This document shows, one piece after another, positions 57,590-64,000 of a DNA stretch of 64,000 nt. Position numbers and translations under genes: made by a program. Under the pieces are notes generated by a model. That model was not told the origin of the DNA, did no database searches, and saw only the letters and a program-made list of their open reading frames with translations. How positions within the stretch are numbered: the first letter of the stretch is position 1; every line of letters starts with the position of its first letter. Source of the DNA: Ottelia alismoides (taxonomy: Eukaryota; Streptophyta; Magnoliopsida; Alismatales; Hydrocharitaceae); contig JAZKJV010007242.1 of the NCBI GenBank assembly GCA_037367405.1, positions 558,001 through 622,000 on the forward strand. Reading direction: 5' to 3'.

Positions 57590-58872
57590 CGTGTATATAT
57601 TACATATATACTTTACCCGTAGCTCGTACTTTTGTGTATTTTTGTATATACTATACAATAATTATGGGGTAGGTAAAAATCACATAAAAATCATAAAAAT
57701 CAAAGGCTTCTTATTTACTCTTGCATATCATCCCTGCATTCAAAAAGAAAAAAAAGAGTCTTGCATTCCACTCACCTACATATCATGTCATTTACATCTT
57801 ATCGGCATATCTTGCATATGCAAAATGAAAAGTTAGTGGGTTCTAAACCAAGTTATGAATAGATGTTGAGGAGGGACTTGATTTGACCTTAATCCATCCA
57901 ATTTCAAAGGAACCTTATAGGAACTGGAGTTAAGATTTCTCAGGTCAAGTGACTTAATTCTTTGAGTATGCAAGTCTATTTTCACTTGTCATCTTGATTA
58001 GTCCAAGTAGAATATCTTGTGCACACACATGATTCTTATAGACAGTGACCTAACTTGGACAAGCACAATGCACGTAGCTCTTCATTAATGAGGTGTTGAG
58101 GAGGTAGAATCCTTTAGCTTGGAGTAGCACACGAGTGGAAACATCCGTCCTCCTCTAGGGAGGGAAGTGCATCTCAAACTAGTATGGTGGTGTTGACGTC
58201 CAAGGACGGGATGCTGTGTGTTGCAATAATGCTTCAAAAGAGGGATAATCTATTGGCTCAAGAGGAAAAACTCCTGATGTACATCCTGCACCTTGTATAT
58301 AGTTAAAAAAACAAGAACTCCCAAAAAATTAAGAAAAGCCTAAGTGAAAATAAAATACCTGTCAGAGTATGTATAGTAGTCTGCAGCTGGATGACTTGAC
58401 TACACTAGCCAGGCATGCTGGGATAGGTAGCTACACTGGCTACTGTCCATTCTTTTCTCCACCCCTTCCTCTTGAGCTGGTCGCACTTGAACATAGAAGG
58501 GAATACCATGCTCCCTGAGGAAAGAGTTACTGGACTGAGGAATTAAGGATTTGTTAGAGGAGGCTGTTTCTTAGCCATTTCTGATGTGGAGAGCTATTTT
58601 ACACTAACACAGTACAAGTAAGACTCATAGTCATCAGAAATTTGCGTTTGAGGATTTGTTCTGAACTGACTGTTGAGGCGTCTTGAATAGAAGACTTATG
58701 GAACTTAGAGTTTATTAGGTCTTAAGTTTAGGTCCCAATAAGGTTCTGCGACACAATTAATCCAAGGGTCGAGTCAAGCTTCATTTTCAACTTTTGTTCA
58801 TGACCTTGGTATGGAACCAAAAATCATTTCACTCTTGCATTTCATTCTAGCTGCTTGGGGACAAGCAAGGTT
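57590..58872 (+). other. Non-coding 3' region of the second element
   Basis: No ORF of note. The part at 57840-58850 matches the corresponding region of the young element in order, for example AACATCCGTCCTCCTCTAGG here against the reverse complement of plus-strand CCTAGACGAGGACGAATGTT there. Confidence 0.6.
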
Positions 58873-58885
58873 AAATATAGGGGGT
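58852..58885 (+). promoter_or_regulatory. Polypurine tract with hairpin, next to the 3' LTR
   Basis: TGCTTG-GGGA-CAAGCA (58852-58867) forms a 6-bp hairpin. AAATATAGGGGG (58873-58884) then abuts the LTR start TGATGAATATG. Same layout as 21747-21781. Confidence 0.75.
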
Positions 58886-60267
58886 TGATGAATATGTGAT
58901 TCATCACTCTTAAAGTTGAAAATAGATATTTGTTCCTGAGTAATTAGAAGCATATTTCCATTAATATTGCATAATTAGCATTCATGCATGCAGTGATAAC
59001 ATTTGCATTTTAGCATTCGCATGTACATGAAATAAAAAGCTAAATTATTCTGTAAAAATAACCTATCTGTGTATATTTTACACTAACCGTAAAACTCATA
59101 AAATTCACTATATACTGTACATATTACTACTAATAATGCAAGAAAAATACCAAATAAAATACCAACCTGTAAAATTAACAAACAAAACCCCAAATCAAGT
59201 TTGAGACCTTTGACCTTAGAATGCATATATCTCTCTCTCATACAGCCTCTGATCTAGGTCTACTCACTTTTAAATTAATACACATTCAAAGACCTTCAAA
59301 ATGAAACCAATTTCATTTAAATCGGAGCTCTTATGCAAAACTTGGGTTTTGGGCCCCCATTGTATACTATATGTATGTATATTTGTACCCTTATATTTTA
59401 TTACCTTAATCAACCTCGTTTCCGTTTTTGGTCAACATGAAACTTGTAGATCTCATCGAGATCTACAACTTTCATGTTTTGATTTTTTCCAAATTTGGCC
59501 ATTTTCTCCCTCTAATTTCATATTCTTCCTCAACCATTCTGATTGGGCCACGCGACGCCCTCTGGTTACGCCATGCAGCCCTACTCATCACGCGCCATGC
59601 ACCCCTCTTTCTCCACCATCCAATGGCTCACCCTTCCTCCTGATCTCAGCCATCCATTCCACAACCCATCTCAACCGTTAAATCAAGGTCCAGAACTAAT
59701 CTAGGCTGATCACCAGCGCCTCACTCCCCTTCGACCACACGTCATCACCCCCACCACACAATGATAGCCAGGCACTTTAATCGTCACCATTCACTCTCGC
59801 TAAATCCAGCGCCCTTCGATCCTACGCCTGCTCATCGCCACCGTTCCTTTGTGCCCCCACTTGCGACCGCGATGTGGTGCTTCCTGAGCCCTTTGATCGC
59901 ATCGCGGGGATCTAATCCTGGCCCTTCTCTCGCACCCATCTTATGGTCGTTGGATCGCGAGATTCAACGGTCTAGAGTCCGTCTTTTTCCTCCAGCTGTC
60001 TTCCTCGCACATGTCACCCACCTCGCATCGCTTTCTCTCCCTTTCTATTTTTGGCACCGCTACAACCACCATATTCTCCCATCGATACCCCTACGACGTA
60101 GCCCCAACCTCCACCATCCTTGCCAGCACCCGTGATCCTCATGACACCCTTTCCTTCGCTCCACAAACTCCACGCACACCACCCTCTTCATCACCTGCAC
60201 CTCCATCTCTTCCCTATAAATAACCAACCTCCGGCCACTTTCAACCTTATCCGTCATAGCGAGAGGT

Positions 60268-62868
60268 TGAAGGATATTGAGAATCCTTAAGCGCATCACA
60301 GAAGCGTGTCGATCGCATCGTATGCAATCGGAGCAACTAGCTGCACTAGTCGCTAGATGCGGCGGAAATTAAAATTTTAAAACTAAAAATGAAATCACAT
60401 GATCATGAGAACACTTCTCGGATCATTTCATCAAACCACAAAGTACAAGGAATACCTCTTGGAGCATGGTTGCGATCGTGAGATCCCAAACAAGAGATCT
60501 TCCTGTCTTAAGTCTGATCCACAAAGAACGCACTTGCGGGCTCCTGATTTCGTCAAACGAGATACATCGTCTTCCTTTAGAGTAAGCAACTCCAAAGAAG
60601 AAGGAGATCCTCGAGTCCTTGATGGCGAAGCCAAGAGTCTCTCCTTTCTCAACGCAAGATGGATGGCCATCTTTTGGAGGAGAGAAAGAGAGAGGGAGAG
60701 AATATGAGTGAGAGAGAGAGAGAGAGAGTTGTAACCTTGTACAACTCTTGATAATGTGCTTAGAAAGGCTAGGCTAGCCCTCCTTTTATACTTGTTTAGG
60801 ATTCAATGGATCTCAATCGATGGGACACATAGATCCAACGGCCATGCTTGGTCTATGTAATGATCAATGGCTATGATTGTTGTTGGTTAAAACCAACAAT
60901 ATTTATTTATATTTAAATTAAATATATGTTGCAACATTATCAACACAATTTAATTTAACATAAATAAGTTTATCAAGAGATAATGTGATAATAAAAAAAG
61001 GGAGGCAACAAACTACCCTAAATTATAGGGGGCGTCACCTATGAATAAGTCATAGGTGACACCACCTTTTATTTAGGTGGTTATTTTGTCTCCTTTTTAT
61101 TTTATCTTATTCTTTCTTAATTAATTTTGTAATAACAATTATCACAAAAATATCCACCAAATTAATTCCAAATTAATTTGTGAATATTTCAATCATGCCA
61201 TTGAAAATTATGTGAATCATATTCACATCCCAAACTAATTTGTAAATTGCATTTTTAATTAATTAATTAATGTAAATCCAATCCACATTAATAATTAACA
61301 AATGCTATTTACATAAATTCTCTCTCTCTCTCTCTAATATATGTGTTATAAATCATATTTATAATACATATATATCATGGATAGTACTATCCACATTCTC
61401 TAGTCCTTGATAATTAAATCCTATTTAATTATCTTGGATCTCTTTTCTCATGTGCCCAAATAACATGAATCATATTCACGTTATTCATATCTTTGATAAT
61501 TAAAGCACATTTATTATCTTAGATATCTTCTTCTTATAATATGAATCAAATTCATATTATTGATGATAATTAAATCATATTTAATTATCCATTTTCTCGA
61601 TGCTTGGATACAGAATTCATCAAATGAATTATTCTTGAACACCTTCAAGAATAATATGCTTTCTCCGCAGATACTTGGAGATAAGGACAGGGCGATTGCA
61701 TTGTTCCTTGTATAGTGACTTGGATGTTGAGATCTTATCTCAAATCCAGATCTTACAAACCTCCCATAGATGCTTGATTAAATCAAGACCGCAAATCTAA
61801 TCTTCTCATTGCATCTGAATCTCATTCAGACCAATGTCCAACACTTGGACTAAGATCAGATTGCTTCTCTACTGAAAGAGTCACTAAAATCCAGACCTAT
61901 TTCATCACTCCCTCGGAATGGAAGCGTCATGGTTATACAATCGTTTATGATCACATCACCTTCAGATATTCCCAATACCTGTACATCCTGTATACTGGAA
62001 GACCCCTGATCAACCCGAAGATCAAGATCAATTTTACATTGTCTTCTTAAGGGTTTGATCACTAAGTTTCTCATTTGATCATTGGGATTTGGTATCGATC
62101 ATATACTTTCCAAAAGCATATATCACACCTAGGTCTTGATCATATACTTTCCAAAAGTATATATCAAACCTAGAATTTCAGTCAAGCTTCCAAAGCGAGA
62201 CGACCGTGCATGGAATTTGATTCTTCCCAATATCTCATGAGTGAGCTCATGTCTTCCGGATCAGTAGTGAACCTGTATGATCCCTTTGAGAGATCGTATT
62301 ACTCATATGTCCTTATATGCACACCAGCGTGCCGGTGTATAGACCTTGGTTAGGTCATCAACATATTGATCTGCCAAATGTACCTACTCAGGCATATAGC
62401 AAAACATCTGTCTCCGGTCAGAGGATGCGTGCCTATGCTGTGACAGCATTCAACATAGGACTTAGGTTATCTCGATCTCGTTAAGTCAACCCATTGACCT
62501 AACTAATCTGACACCTCCGAATCACTATTCCCATGCAGAGGACCTGCATCAAGAGGTCGGTCAGATATCAGCCTATGTGATAAAGGATTGCCATCTCCTA
62601 CTCAGGCTGGAGATCATCTCTTAATAATCATCTGACGGTGCTTGATGAGTCCTCAATCTAACCCTTTAGATATTCATCCAAGCACCAGCCTCTATGATTC
62701 AATTATTGAATCAACAACTGTATGATCATCAAGATGGCCATAGTACATAACCCTAATTGTACAGAGGGACCTTTTATGAAATTATTTATTCTTCATTTCA
62801 GATCAAGGAATGATATGTGCAATAACATTTATTGTATAATGGCTCGCCGTGGGCTCACATGTCCAACA
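60268..62868 (-). mobile_element. Solo LTR of copia type, 2,601 bp
   Basis: The ends are TG...CA (minus strand TGTTGGACATG to ATATCCTTCA). The flanks GAGGT (60263-60267 and 62869-62873) are identical, and the 5' LTR of the host element keeps the empty site GCGAGAGGTATCC. A minus-strand TATA box (TATAAAAGGAGGG, about 60783-60796) precedes a (CT)n leader. The TGTTGGA start suggests a Ty1/copia family; no internal genes remain. Confidence 0.85.
60660..60730. repeat. (GA)n-rich tract in the solo LTR leader
   Basis: GAGAGAGA repeats over about 50 bp, downstream of the minus-strand TATA box. Confidence 0.85.
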
Positions 62869-63627
62869 GAGGTATCCTAGAGCTCCTAGCTACCCATTGG
62901 TGACAACAATTGCGAGTGAAAGTGAGCGACAACAGGTTTTCACCTCCAACGAGATCCACGGTGTAGCCACGCCGTGCCTTAGCTCCTCTGATAAGCTGCT
63001 TGAGCTCGTTCCCATTATCGACCCTCGAGCGACGACCAGAGCCTCTTCAGCGAGCCTCCATCCCCAGGTAGCTTCATCCATTCCTTCTCCGATCTTCCTC
63101 TTCTTTCCTTTGATTTTTCTCGCATTTTTCCCGCCTTCTCTGATCGATTCCCCCTCCACCAACTATCCATCGAGCTTCATCTTGAAGCTCCGATCTTCGT
63201 GCACCATTCAGACGCCCTGACGACACATCGAACTCCCCCTCCGGCCAAAGCTCCGCTTTCCCGGTGGAGAAGCACACCGGCCGCTCATCGCTTCACACCA
63301 CAGGCCTCTCGCACACTCACGTACTCCCACGAGCACAAGCTCCCATCTTTTTTGGTAACCACTAACACTGCAGGAGATGCTTCTTCACTGATCAGTTGCC
63401 ATGCCAGAGCTGCTTCGAGCTCCATTGACCCCGACTTGCATACCTCCCCAGCTCTGTCTGGACACGCTTGTCGCTCCGCCACACCTCTACGATCGATTTC
63501 AGCTATCCAGGTGCCTCCAGCGGCCTTCATTGGCCACGGGGAAAGGCGACGGAGCTAGACCCCCTTCACTGGAGTCCCGCCACGTCTGTCGCAGGAGGCG
63601 ACGACCTGGAGGAGACGATGCACAATC

Positions 63628-63899
63628 ACCGTTGGATCATCTTGATTTAACGGTCCTCGTCGTAACATGTCGCCCTCGCCCTCGCCCTCGAGTATCTAAC
63701 GGCCCATACACAGCCATATGGCCCCTCGCCAACAGTTCCAGCCTCCATTGAATTCATCTTAATCCAACGGCCAACGTCATGCCACGTCACCTCGCTCTAG
63801 AAGTCATTGCCACCGTTAGATCTATCTTGATCTGATGGTTCCTAGGCATGCGACACATTCAACTCCAACAGCCGTTGGGTCTCTCCAGATCTAACGGTC
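63628..63899. repeat. Cluster of four quasi-palindromes in the 3' LTR
   Basis: Copies at 63628-63654, 63744-63770, 63812-63840 and 63871-63899, each of the form CCGTTRGATC-centre-GATCYAACGG with changes, in the same order as in the 5' LTR. Confidence 0.7.
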
Positions 63900-64000
63900 T
63901 AGAAGTCACCACGTAGCGACCTCCGAGCCTCTTGCCCGACCCTAGGCTCGGAGTATCCGAAGCAGCTCCCAAAGCACGCTAGAACCTCCAGAGTCCCCGA

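Larger units (their letters stand above)
49543..58885 (+). mobile_element. Interior of the second Athila-like element (decayed)
   Basis: Runs from the primer site through leader, gag, pol, hairpin array and non-coding 3' region to the polypurine tract. Same plan as the young element, but with many stops and frameshifts. Protein similarity to the young element is clear throughout pol, though the two belong to different families. Confidence 0.9.
58886..64000 (+). repeat. 3' LTR of the second element (continues past the window)
   Basis: Starts TGATGAATATGTGATTCATC and matches 45801-49542 in order. It has a TATA box at 60215-60222 and is interrupted by a solo copia-type LTR at 60268-62868. It retains about 40 bp near 60030-60075 lacking in the 5' LTR. 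Confidence 0.88.

Overview
This window is nuclear DNA of a flowering plant. It holds one spliced host gene with conventional GT-AG introns, a dense nest of plant LTR retrotransposons, and pieces of plastid DNA embedded in nuclear repeats. A large-genome monocot is my guess, but nothing here proves it.

Layout. 3-2326 (+): the last nine exons of a MED26-type Mediator / TFIIS-N-domain gene, whose 5' end lies outside the window. 2327-5714: intergenic DNA with a possible MITE. 5715-5948 (-): a fragment of a plant-mobile-domain gene. 6250-7232, resuming at 16617-16835 (+): a wrecked Ty1/copia gag-protease-preintegrase region, split by an old LTR on the minus strand (7233-10763 plus 16177-16616; target duplication ACTGT/ACTGC). 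That LTR is itself split by about 5.4 kb (10764-16176) of foreign DNA, including plastid rbcL, atpB-atpE, rrn23 and trnA fragments.

16836-39708: an LTR on the plus strand, split by a complete, young, 19.37-kb Athila-like Ty3/gypsy element on the minus strand (17761-37133). The element has a perfect 5-bp duplication (CTCGT), near-identical 3.9-kb LTRs, a tRNA-Asp primer site, an open gag and an open pol. 39709-64000: a second, older, decayed Athila-like element on the plus strand. Its 5' LTR ends at 49542, its interior is 49543-58885 and its 3' LTR runs from 58886 beyond the window. Its 5' LTR has taken in a solo LTR (39751-44225, carrying a 1.1-kb Mutator-like element), a second solo LTR (44258-45795) and a 199-bp MITE (48106-48304). 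Its 3' LTR has taken in a 2.6-kb solo LTR of copia type (60268-62868). Most of these insertions are supported by target-site duplications read directly from the sequence.

Most interesting signal. Downstream of pol, both Athila-like elements carry an ordered array of four stem-loops: three short ones of about 32 nt and one long one of about 72 nt. In most copies the stem ends in AAGTATAG followed by a G-rich run, the same layout as the true polypurine tract beside the 3' LTR, which has its own small hairpin. The array order is conserved between two well-diverged elements and lies in a long non-coding 3' region where an env-like gene might be expected. It looks like a selected cis-acting system of repeated hairpin plus polypurine-tract modules.
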